64,000 nt of DNA from Flavobacteriaceae bacterium (GCA_027073495.1 JALSVQ010000124.1:51038-115037); one strand, 5' to 3'; positions 10,244 through 19,478 are shown, counted from the first letter of the stretch. Made by a program: numbers and translations. The notes: generated from the sequence alone by a model not told the origin.

Positions 10244-11398
10244 ATGAAAATAATACGAACCCTCATATTACTTCCTTTTTTAGTAATATATACTTTAAAT
10301 ATACAAGCTCAAGATTCAAGAGTAATCACCACAGCTGTACCTTTTATAATGATTTCTCCAGATGCACGAGCTGCAGCTATGGGAGATATGGGAGTGGCAA
10401 CAGCTCCAGATACTTATTCTCAAAATTGGAATGCTTCTAAATACGCTTTTGCTTCTGATCAAATAGGTTTCGGTATGAGCTATACGCCATATTTGAGCTC
10501 TTTGGTTAATGATATTTTCTTGGGAGATATCACCTATTACAATAGAATGAATGATCGTTCTGCTTGGGCAGTAAGTTTAAAATATTTTAGTTTAGGAGAT
10601 ATTGATTTAACGACGCAATATGGTCAAGCTATTGGTACCGAGCGACCAAATGAAATGACAATAGATGGTTCGTATTCACTACGATTAAGCGACCGATTTG
10701 CTATGGGTGTTGCATTACGTTATTTGCGTTCTGATCTGAAAATAAGTGGCGTTCCGGGTAATGAAGATACCCGAGCAGGAAATTCTTTTGCAGTAGATGT
10801 TACAGGGTATTATCAATCTGAAGAATTGCCATTGGCGAATTTTGACGGACGTTATAGAGCAGGATTTGCATTGACCAATATGGGTCCAAAAATGAAATAT
10901 ACAGATGTTGCTGAAGGTGATTTTTTACCTACTAATTTACGCCTTGGTGGTGGATTTGATTTTCTGCTCGATTCTTATAACAAAGTAGGTGTTACGGCAG
11001 AATTCAACAAGCTATTAGTGCCAACACCTCCAGTACGTGATGCCTCAGGAAATATTATTGAAGGAAAAGATGATAATGTTGGTTTTATGAAAGGTATGTT
11101 TCAGTCTTTTGGAGATGCGCCAGGAGGAGGAAGTGAAGAAATGAAAGAGGTAAACTATGCTATTGGAGCAGAATATTTATACAATGATTCTTTTGCATTT
11201 CGTGCAGGTTATTTTCACGAAAACGAAACTAAAGGAGCACGTAAATATTTTACACTCGGCGCAGGTTTTAAATACAATGTAGTAAAAGTGGATTTATCGT
11301 ATCTCTTTTCTACTTCAGCTGTTGCAAACAATCCTTTGGACAACACCTTGCGTTTCTCTATTAGTTTCAACCTTGGAGAACAATATGATGAGTATTAA
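10244..11398 (+). CDS. porV: Type IX secretion outer-membrane shuttle protein PorV (LptO)
   Basis: This 384-residue outer-membrane beta-barrel has a signal peptide (IYTLNIQAQ) and then the characteristic N-terminal stretch PFIMISPDARAAAMGDMGVA, which places it in the PorV/FadL-like family. Repeated amphipathic strands run to the C-terminal LRFSISFNLGEQYDEY. Family role: PorV collects CTD proteins after passage through the SprA translocon and delivers them to PorU. The gene lies 53 bp after porU. A TATATTTG sequence at 10200-10207 in that gap could be an additional -7 element, but no matching TTG sits at the right distance, so cotranscription with porU is the simpler view. Confidence 0.93.
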   Translation: MKIIRTLILLPFLVIYTLNIQAQDSRVITTAVPFIMISPDARAAAMGDMGVATAPDTYSQNWNASKYAFASDQIGFGMSYTPYLSSLVNDIFLGDITYYNRMNDRSAWAVSLKYFSLGDIDLTTQYGQAIGTERPNEMTIDGSYSLRLSDRFAMGVALRYLRSDLKISGVPGNEDTRAGNSFAVDVTGYYQSEELPLANFDGRYRAGFALTNMGPKMKYTDVAEGDFLPTNLRLGGGFDFLLDSYNKVGVTAEFNKLLVPTPPVRDASGNIIEGKDDNVGFMKGMFQSFGDAPGGGSEEMKEVNYAIGAEYLYNDSFAFRAGYFHENETKGARKYFTLGAGFKYNVVKVDLSYLFSTSAVANNPLDNTLRFSISFNLGEQYDEY

Positions 11399-11421
11399 AT
11401 AAAGCTAATATATAAAAAACT

Positions 11422-11452
11422 GTCATTTCGATACAGTGAGAAATCTCATGCT
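11422..11452 (+). repeat. Bacteroidetes intergenic GTCATTTCGA...GAAATCTCA repeat
   Basis: After porV the sequence CTGTCATTTCGATACAGTGA followed by GAAATCTCA matches a short imperfect-palindromic intergenic element dispersed in many Bacteroidetes genomes (recognised from memory). A related copy on the other strand lies at 38757-38802 in this window. Confidence 0.6.
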
Positions 11453-11575
11453 AAGAGAAAACCAAATGGAATAAGACTTAAATTTCTATTTTAAAATAGT
11501 GTTAACCAACTAAAATCTTTTCATTTTCTGTGAAGTTAATCTACTATTATACTCAAAATATTTTCTAATATATTC

Positions 11576-11611
11576 AAAAAAAAGTCAATCAAATACTAAT
11601 TGACTTTTTTT
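11576..11611 (+). terminator. Terminator of porU-porV
   Basis: Hairpin with arms 11578-11589 and 11599-11610 (AAAAAAGTCAAT / ATTGACTTTTTT) and a 9-nt loop. It has A and T tracts on both sides and lies just before the tex promoter. Almost the same hairpin recurs at 24714-24744. Confidence 0.8.
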
Positions 11612-11618
11612 ATATTTG
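11611..11618 (+). promoter_or_regulatory. Putative -7 element of tex
   Basis: TATATTTG fits the Bacteroidetes TAnnTTTG -7 consensus and ends 16 bp before the tex start codon. No TTG is found at the usual -33 spacing, so support is partial. The element abuts the T tract of the preceding terminator. Confidence 0.5.
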
Positions 11619-11634
11619 CAACAAATAAAATAGC

Positions 11635-13758
11635 ATGAAACTCCTTTCACATATCAAAGCCTCAAGTACGTTTACAGAAAAACAAATAGCAAACACAGTT
11701 AAGTTGCTTAATGAAGATTGTACGATACCTTTTATAGCACGCTACCGAAAAGAAATGACGGGTAATCTTGATGAAGTAGAAATAGCTCAAATTGTGCAAC
11801 TCAAAACAGCGTTTGAGCAATTAGAAAAGCGTAAAAAAACAATACGTAAAGCACTCGAAGAGCAAGGTATTACAGATCCAAAAATTCAAGAGCAAATAAA
11901 AAATTGTAAAACACTACAAGAACTAGAAGATTTATACCTTCCTTATAAGAAAAAACGAAAAACAAAAGCTGAAACTGCCAAAAAACAAGGTTTAGAACCA
12001 TTAGCCAAAATAATAATGGCACAAGGTAATGCTAACATTGAATACGTGGCTTCACAATACATTAATGATAGTGTACAAAATGAAGATGAAGCCATAACTG
12101 GAGCAGGGTATATTATTGCTTCGTGGATTAATGAGAATATAAGTGTTCGGAATCAATTACGACGTATGTTTGAACGCAAAGCGGTAATTACTGCAAAAGT
12201 CATAAAGAGTAAAGCAGCTGATGAAAAAGCACAAAAATATAAAGACTATTTTGATTGGTCAGAAAGTTTATCACGCTGTCCTTCGCATCGACTATTGGCT
12301 ATTTTACGTGCCGAAAATGAAGGTTTTATTCGTGTAAAAGTAAGTATTGATAAAGAAGCTGCTCTCGAACAAATAGATAGACGTATTATTAAAAACGAAT
12401 CAGATAGTGCACAATATCTCGAGCGTTTTATTACCGATGCATTTGCAAGATTACTCGCTCCTGCATTATCCAATGAAGCCTTACAAAAAGCAAAGGAAAA
12501 AGCCGATATTACAGCAATAGAAGTATTTGCTACAAATCTCAAACAACTCTTACTTGGTGCTCCTGTTGGCGAAAAAAATGTACTTGCTATTGATCCTGGC
12601 TTTCGAACAGGTTGTAAGGTTGTTTGTCTTGATCAGCAAGGCACTATAAAACATAATGAAACCATTTATCCGCATCCGCCACAAAATCAGCAAATTGTAG
12701 CTATGAAAAAAATCAATGCATTGGTTAGTGCTTACGCTATAGAAGCTATTGCTATTGGAGATGGCACGGCTTCGCGAGAAACGGAAGCATTAATCAAAAA
12801 AATACGATTTGACAAAGATGTTCAAGTGTTTGTAGTCAGTGAGGCTGGTGCTTCCATCTATTCGGCATCCAAAATAGCACGAGATGAATTCCCAAATTAT
12901 GATGTGACCGTTCGTGGTGCTATTTCTATAGGGCGCCGTTTGCAAGATCCACTCTCTGAACTGGTAAAAATAGATGCTAAATCTATTGGCGTAGGACAAT
13001 ATCAACACGATGTAGACCAAAATATATTAAATAATAAACTTGACACGGTGGTTTCTAATTGTGTGAATTTGGTTGGTGTTAATGTCAATACTGCAAGTAT
13101 ACCGTTGCTGAGTGCAGTCTCTGGTATTGGAATAAAATTAGCCGAAAACATAGTGCATTATCGTGAGGAAAATGGTGCTTTTTCAAGCCGTGAAATGCTC
13201 AAAAAAGTGCCGCGATTGGGCGCTAAAGCTTTTGAGCAAGCCGCAGGTTTTATACGAGTGCGTAATGGTATAAACCCGTTGGACACTTCTGCTGTGCATC
13301 CAGAGAGTTACACTATTGTTAAAAAAATGGCAAAAACCTTACAAACAGATATCAAAACACTGATTCAAAATAAAGCGTTGATTGATACTTTAAATTTAAA
13401 AGCTTTTATAACCGATAAAATAGGACTTCCAACACTACAAGATATTAAAAAAGAATTGATAAAACCAGGACTTGATCCGCGTGAAAAAGCAAAAATATTT
13501 GAATACAATCCCAATATTAGAATCATTGATGATTTAAAAACAGGGATGATACTCCCTGGCATAATCAATAATATTACCAATTTTGGATGTTTTGTTTCTA
13601 TTGGTATCAAAGAAAGTGGTTTAGTTCATATTTCCAATCTTTCTGATGGTTTTGTAAGCGATCCTAATGATATTGTACGATTGCAACAACATGTTGAAGT
13701 TCGTGTGCTAAGTGTTGATACAAGTAGAAAACGCATTCAATTGGCATTGGTAAAATAA
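11635..13758 (+). CDS. tex: Tex family RNA-binding transcription accessory protein
   Basis: This 707-residue protein has the full Tex/Spt6-like order. There is an N-terminal helical Tex_N region, then a YqgF/RNase H-like domain near residues 317-440 (VLAIDPGFRTGCKVVCLD, IAIGDGTASRETEALI). A helix-hairpin-helix block follows (about 485-560, LLSAVSGIGIKLAENIVHYR), and an S1 RNA-binding domain closes the protein (about 635-707, GMILPGIINNITNFGCFVSI). Family role: nucleic-acid binding factor affecting transcription and RNA metabolism, not essential in most species. The length is slightly short of the usual 720-780 but all domains are present. It is monocistronic by position: a terminator lies upstream and 93 bp separate it from the next gene. 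Confidence 0.92.
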   Translation: MKLLSHIKASSTFTEKQIANTVKLLNEDCTIPFIARYRKEMTGNLDEVEIAQIVQLKTAFEQLEKRKKTIRKALEEQGITDPKIQEQIKNCKTLQELEDLYLPYKKKRKTKAETAKKQGLEPLAKIIMAQGNANIEYVASQYINDSVQNEDEAITGAGYIIASWINENISVRNQLRRMFERKAVITAKVIKSKAADEKAQKYKDYFDWSESLSRCPSHRLLAILRAENEGFIRVKVSIDKEAALEQIDRRIIKNESDSAQYLERFITDAFARLLAPALSNEALQKAKEKADITAIEVFATNLKQLLLGAPVGEKNVLAIDPGFRTGCKVVCLDQQGTIKHNETIYPHPPQNQQIVAMKKINALVSAYAIEAIAIGDGTASRETEALIKKIRFDKDVQVFVVSEAGASIYSASKIARDEFPNYDVTVRGAISIGRRLQDPLSELVKIDAKSIGVGQYQHDVDQNILNNKLDTVVSNCVNLVGVNVNTASIPLLSAVSGIGIKLAENIVHYREENGAFSSREMLKKVPRLGAKAFEQAAGFIRVRNGINPLDTSAVHPESYTIVKKMAKTLQTDIKTLIQNKALIDTLNLKAFITDKIGLPTLQDIKKELIKPGLDPREKAKIFEYNPNIRIIDDLKTGMILPGIINNITNFGCFVSIGIKESGLVHISNLSDGFVSDPNDIVRLQQHVEVRVLSVDTSRKRIQLALVK

Positions 13759-13812
13759 TGTACTGCCATTATGGCTTTAAAAACAGTAAAATAGCATTTG
13801 GCAATATTTTTG

Positions 13813-13820
13813 TATATTTG
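13813..13820 (+). promoter_or_regulatory. Putative -7 element of the zinc peptidase gene
   Basis: TATATTTG matches the Bacteroidetes TAnnTTTG -7 consensus 31 bp before the start codon at 13852. The nearest TTG upstream (13798-13800) is too close for a standard -33, so this is a partial match. Confidence 0.45.
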
Positions 13821-13851
13821 TTCACGCAATTAATTAGTAAAACAGAATTTT

Positions 13852-14562
13852 ATGATACTTATGATACGAATGGCAGGAGGAATAATCCCATATTTATTAA
13901 TGGGAGGGATAGCCCTATTGGGAGGTCTTGTACAAAGCAGACTAAAAAGTAAATTTAAAAAATACTCAAAACTATATCTTAAAAATGGATTAAGCGGAAA
14001 GGAAATAGCAGAAAAAATGCTTGCTGATAATGGAATAACGGACGTAAAAGTCATATCTACTCCAGGGATGCTTACAGACCATTATGACCCTAGAAACAAA
14101 ACAGTAAACCTTAGTGAAGGCGTTTATGGAGAGCGCAATGCTGCTGCTGCTGCAGTTGCAGCTCACGAATGTGGTCATGCATTGCAACATGCCTTTGGGT
14201 ACAAATGGCTTCAAATGCGTTCTAAGCTTGTTCCTGCAGTTCAAATATCAAGTCGTATGTCTCAGTTTATGTTGATTGGCGGTATCTTTGTGCTGCAAAT
14301 TTTTAAATCACCCCTAATACTGCTACTTGGTATCGCATTGTTTGCAGGAACGGTTGTATTCTCTTTGGTTACGCTACCTGTAGAATACGACGCAAGTAAT
14401 CGTGCATTGGCTTGGTTAGACAAAAAAGGAGGGCTTACTTATGAGGAACACGATGGTGCTGCTGATGCCTTAAAATGGGCAGCACGTACTTATGTAGTTT
14501 CTGCTATAGGTTCTATTATAACACTGCTTTACTATGTGTCTATTTATTTAAATAGGCGCTAG
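13852..14562 (+). CDS. YugP-family membrane zinc metallopeptidase
   Basis: This 236-residue membrane protein belongs to the YugP/neutral zinc metallopeptidase family. It has an N-terminal membrane segment (about 10-26), a conserved cytosolic block (NGLSGKEIAEKMLADNGI, PGMLTDHYDPRNKTVNLSE), the zinc-binding HECGH motif at residues 105-109 (a Cys variant of HExxH typical of this family), a central hydrophobic pair (about 140-185), VEYDASNRAL, and a final membrane segment (about 212-230). Substrate and role are unknown. Alternative starts exist at 13861 and 13870, and the last gives the conserved-looking MAGGIIPYLLMG. A -7-like element lies upstream. Length is normal for the family (about 225-235). 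Confidence 0.82.
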   Translation: MILMIRMAGGIIPYLLMGGIALLGGLVQSRLKSKFKKYSKLYLKNGLSGKEIAEKMLADNGITDVKVISTPGMLTDHYDPRNKTVNLSEGVYGERNAAAAAVAAHECGHALQHAFGYKWLQMRSKLVPAVQISSRMSQFMLIGGIFVLQIFKSPLILLLGIALFAGTVVFSLVTLPVEYDASNRALAWLDKKGGLTYEEHDGAADALKWAARTYVVSAIGSIITLLYYVSIYLNRR

Positions 14563-14646
14563 GGGCACACTACTAGCTACAAAATAAAAGGAAAAACAAA
14601 CTCCAAACACTAACAAAACCTAAAACTAACCTAATAATAATAGATT

Positions 14647-15201
14647 ATGGAGCAATATTTTCCCGAAAAATGGAAGGATTTTAATTTGAATGACTGTGAC
14701 CCAAAGTTAATGGCATTTAGAATTTCAAATTATGGACGCGTTCAAATAAAAACAAAAACAAAAACACAATTTAGACCCTTTACAAAATTTTTAAATGCTA
14801 ATGGATTTAATATGTTTTTTTATAAAAAGATAGGAAATAAATCGGCCTCTTATTATGTACATAGAGCAGTTGCCATATTATTTATCGAAAATGAAGAAAA
14901 CAAAAAATTTGTTATCCATTTAGATCATAACTCATTAAATAATTCAATAGCAAACCTAAAATGGGTAGATAGAAAAGAACTCGTTATTCATCAACAAAAA
15001 AACCCAAAACGTCGTGCCAAACGTCGTGCTAAGAAAGGATATAAGCTCAATGAAGGACGAGTGCGTGTAATCAAAAGAAAATTAGCTGATCCCAATAATA
15101 AAACTAGGATTAAAATGATTGCTAAGCAATTTGGAATATCTACAATGCAAGTTTGGCGCATTAAATCTGGAGAAAACTGGGGAGATGTAACTATTGATTA
15201 G
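14647..15201 (+). CDS. NUMOD4/HNH-endonuclease-like protein with C-terminal helix-turn-helix
   Basis: This 184-residue protein begins with a NUMOD4-like segment (WKDFN, then FRISNYGRVQ). An HNH_3-like core follows (YVHRAVAILFI, then VIHLDHNSLNNSIANLKWVD), in which the His and paired Asn positions are kept. A very basic linker (RRAKRRAKKGYK) leads to a helix-turn-helix near residues 155-178 (MIAKQFGISTMQVWRIKSG). Family knowledge: these modules occur in HNH homing endonucleases of introns and phages. Here the gene is free-standing between a peptidase gene and mfd, with no intron, intein or phage genes nearby. It could be a solitary homing nuclease or a domesticated DNA-binding regulator; activity cannot be told from sequence. 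Confidence 0.72.
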   Translation: MEQYFPEKWKDFNLNDCDPKLMAFRISNYGRVQIKTKTKTQFRPFTKFLNANGFNMFFYKKIGNKSASYYVHRAVAILFIENEENKKFVIHLDHNSLNNSIANLKWVDRKELVIHQQKNPKRRAKRRAKKGYKLNEGRVRVIKRKLADPNNKTRIKMIAKQFGISTMQVWRIKSGENWGDVTID

Positions 15202-15310
15202 TTTATGACATCTTTTCTATACTAACTTATAGTAAGCAGTTTTTTTGTTACTTATTATTAAAATAATTACGCTAACAATAAATTACACTGTTATCTTAAA
15301 TTGTTTTTAG

Positions 15311-15318
15311 TACTTTTG
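15311..15318 (+). promoter_or_regulatory. Putative -7 element of mfd
   Basis: TACTTTTG matches TAnnTTTG and ends 20 bp before the TTG start codon of mfd at 15339. There is no clear TTG at -33. Confidence 0.5.
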
Positions 15319-15338
15319 CGACAAAAGCAAATTAAACA

Positions 15339-18300
15339 TTGGCAAAACAAGATATCATAGCAATTTTTGAGCAAAGCAAACAGGTAAAACAAATTGCAGC
15401 ACAAATAGAAAATAATAAATCGGTTTCAATACCTTTTATTGATTCTTCTTTGCTTTCCTTTTTGCTTGCAGCAACTTATCAAGTGGTTGATAAACCTTTT
15501 TTGTTACTTTTTAGCACCAAAGAAGAAGCTGCTTATTATCTCAATGATTTAGAGCAATTGCTCGGTGAGAAAAATGTTTTATTTTTCCCAGGTTCCTATC
15601 GAAGACCTTATCAAATTGAATCGGTTGATAACGCTAATGTTTTACTTCGTTCAGAAGTGCTCAACCGTATAAGTTCTCGTAAGAAACCAAGTGTTATTGT
15701 CAGTTACCCAGATGCTTTATTTGAACAAGTTATTACCAAAACTGCCTTAGAAAAAAGCAGCTTAAAACTCAACTTAGGAGATACATTATCGTTAGATTTT
15801 ATTCACGAAGTATTACACGAATACGGTTTTACTCGCGTTGATTTTGTAACTGAACCTGGAGAATTTGCCATTCGTGGTGGTATTGTTGATGTATTCTCCT
15901 TTAGTAATGACACGCCATTTCGAATTGAATTTTTTGGTGATGAGGTAGAGAGCATTCGTAGTTTTGATATCGAGACGCAATTATCTATTGCCAAATTAAA
16001 AAAAATAACCTTGATGCCTAACGTTGCTGATAAAACAGGAACTGAAAAACGCATTAGTTTTATTAAATATATTGGTTCAAAAACAATTGTTTATATTAAA
16101 GATGAACAAAAACTCTACGAACGTTTAAATTATTTCTTTGAGAAGGCACTAGCAAACTACACTGCATTATCAGAGGCGTTGCAACACAGTTCGCCTGAAA
16201 TGTTGTTTTGTAAAAGCGAATTAATTCAAGAGCAGTTGAAGGAACAGCCTGTTATTAGGCAACAAGAAAATACAGACAATGCTTTTATTCAATGGAAACC
16301 GCAACCAACTTTCAACAAAAAATTTGAACTTCTAATTGATAACCTTAATAGTAATACTAACAAAGGAATAAAAAATTATATTTTTTGCGACAGTCAAAAA
16401 CAAGCCCAACGTTTTTATGATATTTTTCAAGAAATAGACCAAAAAGTACAGTATAAAACCATTATACTTCCAATCTACAAAGGCTTTATAGATTATGATA
16501 ATGCGCTGGCTTGTTATACCGATCATCAAATATTTGAACGCTATCATAAGTTTCATCTCAAATCACGCTTTGTAAAAAAACAAGCCTTAAACCTCAAAGA
16601 GTTAACCCAGCTTGAAGTTGGTGATTATGTGACACACATTGATCACGGAATAGGAAAATTTGGCGGTTTGCAAAAAATACAAGTTGAAGGCAAAGAACAA
16701 GAAGCGATCAAACTGATTTATGGCGAACGCGATATTCTTTATTTGAGTATTCACGCCTTGCATAAGATTTCAAAATACAATGGCAAAGACGGTAAAGCTC
16801 CCAAAATATACAAGCTAGGTTCTGCTACTTGGAAAAAAATTAAACAAAAAACCAAGGCGCGCGTTAAACATATTGCCTACAATCTGATACAGCTCTATGC
16901 CAAACGAAAACTACAAAAAGGCTATCAATATTTACCTGATAGTTATATGCAGCACGAGTTGGAAGCAAGTTTTATGTACGAAGATACACCCGATCAGTTC
17001 ACAGCTATACAAGATGTAAAAAACGATATGGAAAACGAGCAGCCTATGGATAGATTGGTTTGTGGCGATGTGGGCTTTGGAAAAACAGAAGTCGCCATTC
17101 GTGCCGCTTTCAAAGCAGTTGACAATGGCAAGCAAGTAGCCGTTTTAGTACCAACAACCATATTGGCATTTCAGCATTTCAAAACCTTTAGCGCACGGTT
17201 AAAAGATTTTCCTGTTACGGTAGATTATCTCAATCGTTTTCGTACCACCAAACAACGCAATGAAGTGCTTGCAGGATTGGAAAGTGGCGCAGTAGATATT
17301 GTTATCGGTACGCATCAGCTAACTAATGCCAAAATAAAATACAAAGATTTAGGATTACTTATTATAGACGAAGAACAGAAATTTGGTGTTGCTGTAAAAG
17401 ACAAACTCAAAACCATCAAAGCCAATGTAGATACACTTACACTCACGGCTACGCCGATACCGCGAACCTTGCAGTTTTCGCTTATGGCAGCTCGTGACAT
17501 GTCTGTTATTCGTACCGCACCACCCAATCGTTACCCTATAGAAACAAAACTAGTGCGTTTTGACGAAGCAACCATTAGAGATGCTATAAGCTATGAGATA
17601 GCACGAAACGGACAAGTGTTTTTTATCCATAATCGTATCGAAAACATAAAAGAAGTCGCAGGTATGATACAGCGCCTTGTGCCACATGCTAAAGTAGGAA
17701 TAGGTCATGGGCAAATGGATGGTAAAAAACTAGAGCAACTCATTTTTTCATTTATCAATGGTGAATTTGATGTTTTGGTAGCGACCACCATTATAGAAAG
17801 TGGACTTGATGTGCCCAATGCCAATACCATGATTATCAATAATGCCAACAATTTTGGATTATCTGACTTGCACCAAATGCGTGGTCGCGTAGGGCGCTCA
17901 AACAAAAAAGCATTTTGCTATTTCATTACGCCGCCATCACACAGTATGACTGATGATGCTCGAAAACGTATGCAAGCCATAGCTTCACATACCGAACTAG
18001 GAAGTGGTATCAATATAGCTATGAAAGATTTAGAAATACGCGGTGCAGGTGATTTATTAGGTGGTGAACAAAGTGGGTTTATCAATGAAATGGGCTTTGA
18101 AACGTATCAAAAAATACTCAATGAAGCCATTGATGAACTTAAAGAAAACGAATTTAAAGCACTCTATAAAGACGAATTAAAAAATAAAGATTACGTCAAA
18201 GACACCCAATTAGATACCGATTTTGAATTGCTATTTCCAGATGATTATATCAATGTTATCACTGAGCGCTTAAACTTATACAAAGCACTAAGCGAGCTAA

Positions 18301-18653
18301 AAACCGAAGCCGAAATAGAAATATTTAGTAAAAACCTCAAAGACCGTTTTGGTGAATTGCCAGTTCAAACCCTTGATTTACTCGATAGCGTTCGCCTCAA
18401 ATGGCTGGCTAAATCATTAGGCTTTGAGCGTATTATCTTAAAAAACAAGATAATGGTTTGTTACTTTATCGCCAACCAACAGTCTGATTATTTCAATACA
18501 CCAACTTTTATGAGCATTCTCCAATTTACTCAGCATAATCCGCAAATTTGCAGTATAAAAGAGAAACAGCGTAAATCAGGTCTTAAATTGCTATTGACAT
18601 TCAAACAAATCACTAGCGTTCAAAAAGCCTTAGCAGTTTTTAAGAATATTTAG
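15339..18653 (+). CDS. mfd: Transcription-repair coupling factor Mfd
   Basis: This 1104-residue protein has the Mfd domain series. A UvrB-like N-terminal region is followed by the RNA-polymerase-interaction (CarD-like) domain at about 425-485 (LEVGDYVTHIDHGIGKFGG). Next comes the RecG-like translocase with Walker A GDVGFGKTE (about residue 576) and DEEQ Walker B (about 674). The second helicase lobe holds ATTIIESGLDVPNANTMIIN and HQMRGRVGRS, and a TRCF C-terminal domain closes the protein. Family role: Mfd removes RNA polymerase stalled at lesions and recruits UvrA. The start is TTG (15339): the frame begins MAKQDI there and a -7-like element sits 20 bp before. The stop is followed within 7 bp by a palindromic repeat. 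Confidence 0.95.
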   Translation: MAKQDIIAIFEQSKQVKQIAAQIENNKSVSIPFIDSSLLSFLLAATYQVVDKPFLLLFSTKEEAAYYLNDLEQLLGEKNVLFFPGSYRRPYQIESVDNANVLLRSEVLNRISSRKKPSVIVSYPDALFEQVITKTALEKSSLKLNLGDTLSLDFIHEVLHEYGFTRVDFVTEPGEFAIRGGIVDVFSFSNDTPFRIEFFGDEVESIRSFDIETQLSIAKLKKITLMPNVADKTGTEKRISFIKYIGSKTIVYIKDEQKLYERLNYFFEKALANYTALSEALQHSSPEMLFCKSELIQEQLKEQPVIRQQENTDNAFIQWKPQPTFNKKFELLIDNLNSNTNKGIKNYIFCDSQKQAQRFYDIFQEIDQKVQYKTIILPIYKGFIDYDNALACYTDHQIFERYHKFHLKSRFVKKQALNLKELTQLEVGDYVTHIDHGIGKFGGLQKIQVEGKEQEAIKLIYGERDILYLSIHALHKISKYNGKDGKAPKIYKLGSATWKKIKQKTKARVKHIAYNLIQLYAKRKLQKGYQYLPDSYMQHELEASFMYEDTPDQFTAIQDVKNDMENEQPMDRLVCGDVGFGKTEVAIRAAFKAVDNGKQVAVLVPTTILAFQHFKTFSARLKDFPVTVDYLNRFRTTKQRNEVLAGLESGAVDIVIGTHQLTNAKIKYKDLGLLIIDEEQKFGVAVKDKLKTIKANVDTLTLTATPIPRTLQFSLMAARDMSVIRTAPPNRYPIETKLVRFDEATIRDAISYEIARNGQVFFIHNRIENIKEVAGMIQRLVPHAKVGIGHGQMDGKKLEQLIFSFINGEFDVLVATTIIESGLDVPNANTMIINNANNFGLSDLHQMRGRVGRSNKKAFCYFITPPSHSMTDDARKRMQAIASHTELGSGINIAMKDLEIRGAGDLLGGEQSGFINEMGFETYQKILNEAIDELKENEFKALYKDELKNKDYVKDTQLDTDFELLFPDDYINVITERLNLYKALSELKTEAEIEIFSKNLKDRFGELPVQTLDLLDSVRLKWLAKSLGFERIILKNKIMVCYFIANQQSDYFNTPTFMSILQFTQHNPQICSIKEKQRKSGLKLLLTFKQITSVQKALAVFKNI

Positions 18654-18659
18654 TATTAT

Positions 18660-18763
18660 GGCGTGTCCTCAATTGTATTGAGGTCAGGCTTTCGCAAGTC
18701 GCTTTTTATAGTCTTTTTCAAAGACTATAAAAGAGCTTCAACGGTTGCTCAATCCTTCACGCA
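18660..18763 (+). repeat. Flavobacterial palindromic intergenic repeat (~104 bp)
   Basis: The element begins GGCGTGTCC and ends CACGC, so its ends are inverted (GCGTG/CACGC). Inside is a strong hairpin, TTTTATAGTCTTT-TTC-AAAGACTATAAAA, and phrases such as GTCAGGCTTTCGC and TTGCTCAATCC. I recognise these from repeats scattered in flavobacterial genomes (recognition from memory, not from a search). It sits 7 bp after mfd and directly abuts the coding remnant of a TonB-dependent receptor. A related degraded copy is at 48304-48372. Confidence 0.6.
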
Positions 18764-19405
18764 ACTGGAGGGGTTCCAGGAAATCCAACAAATAATCCTG
18801 TTGAGCAAATCTTAGATACATACAATGTAACAAGTATGAAATTCTTTATCAATGCAGTAAATACTATAACAAGCGGTGTAGATTTTGTAGCTAACTATTC
18901 TAATATTGATTTTGCATCTGGTAAATTAGATATTAATTTTGCTGCTAACTTCAATAAAACAAAAATTGATGGTCAAATAGCAACACCTCAAATATTAGCA
19001 AGCAATGGCTATGATATTTTCAATAGAAAAGAGCAATCACGTATTTTATCTGCTAGACCAGATTCGAAAATATTATTAGGATTTGATTATAAGAAAAATA
19101 AATTAGGTGTTAATTTCAACAATACATACTTTGGTTCAGTGACTTGGCAACATGCTACAGATCCTGCAAAAGATCAAACATTTAAAGGAAAAGTGCTTAC
19201 TGATTTAGGTTTCTCTTATACTTTCTCTAAGAAAATAAGTGCAAATCTAATGATTAACAATCTTCTTAATGTTTATCCAGATGAAATAGATACTAAAGGA
19301 GATGTTGTGACAGATCTTGGTGGACGTTTCAAATACCCTTGGGAAGTAAACCAATTCGGATTTAATGGAACTACTATTGCTGGTGGATTACATTTCACTT
19401 TCTAA
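18764..19405 (+). pseudogene. 3' remnant of a TonB-dependent receptor gene
   Basis: The open frame has no credible start: coding similarity begins right at the repeat boundary (ACT GGA GGG, giving TGGVPGNPTNN) and continues past the internal Met at 18836. The roughly 213 residues are the C-terminal barrel strands of a TonB-dependent receptor: FFINAVNTITSGVDFVANYS, LDINFAANFNKT, RILSARPDSKILLGFDYK, TDLGFSYTFSKKISANLMIN, NNLLNVYPDE and a final aromatic HFTF. A whole receptor would need roughly 600-900 more residues upstream, including the plug, and these are absent because mfd and the repeat occupy that space. It is therefore a deletion remnant, even though a 189-residue reading frame from 18836 survives. 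Confidence 0.85.
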
Positions 19406-19423
19406 TACAAATTAAAAATTATT

Positions 19424-19455
19424 TTAAAAGCCTTGTTAATTCAAGGCTTTTTTTA
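19424..19455 (+). terminator. Terminator after the receptor remnant
   Basis: Hairpin AAAAGCCTTG / CAAGGCTTTTTTT around a short TTAATT loop, with a T tract. It lies about 20 bp after the remnant's stop codon and keeps the position expected for the original gene's terminator. Confidence 0.75.
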
Positions 19456-19478
19456 TGCAATAAAAACAAATAAATCAG

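Noticed and set aside
18660..18763. Repeat as an integron attC site
   Set aside because: It has inverted ends and a hairpin, but the GTTRRRY/RYYYAAC core sites are not present and there is no integron integrase in the window.
18836..19405. A complete 189-residue gene starting at ATG 18836
   Set aside because: Receptor-like coding sequence continues in frame upstream of this ATG to the repeat boundary at 18764, and the product has no signal peptide. It is a 3' remnant.
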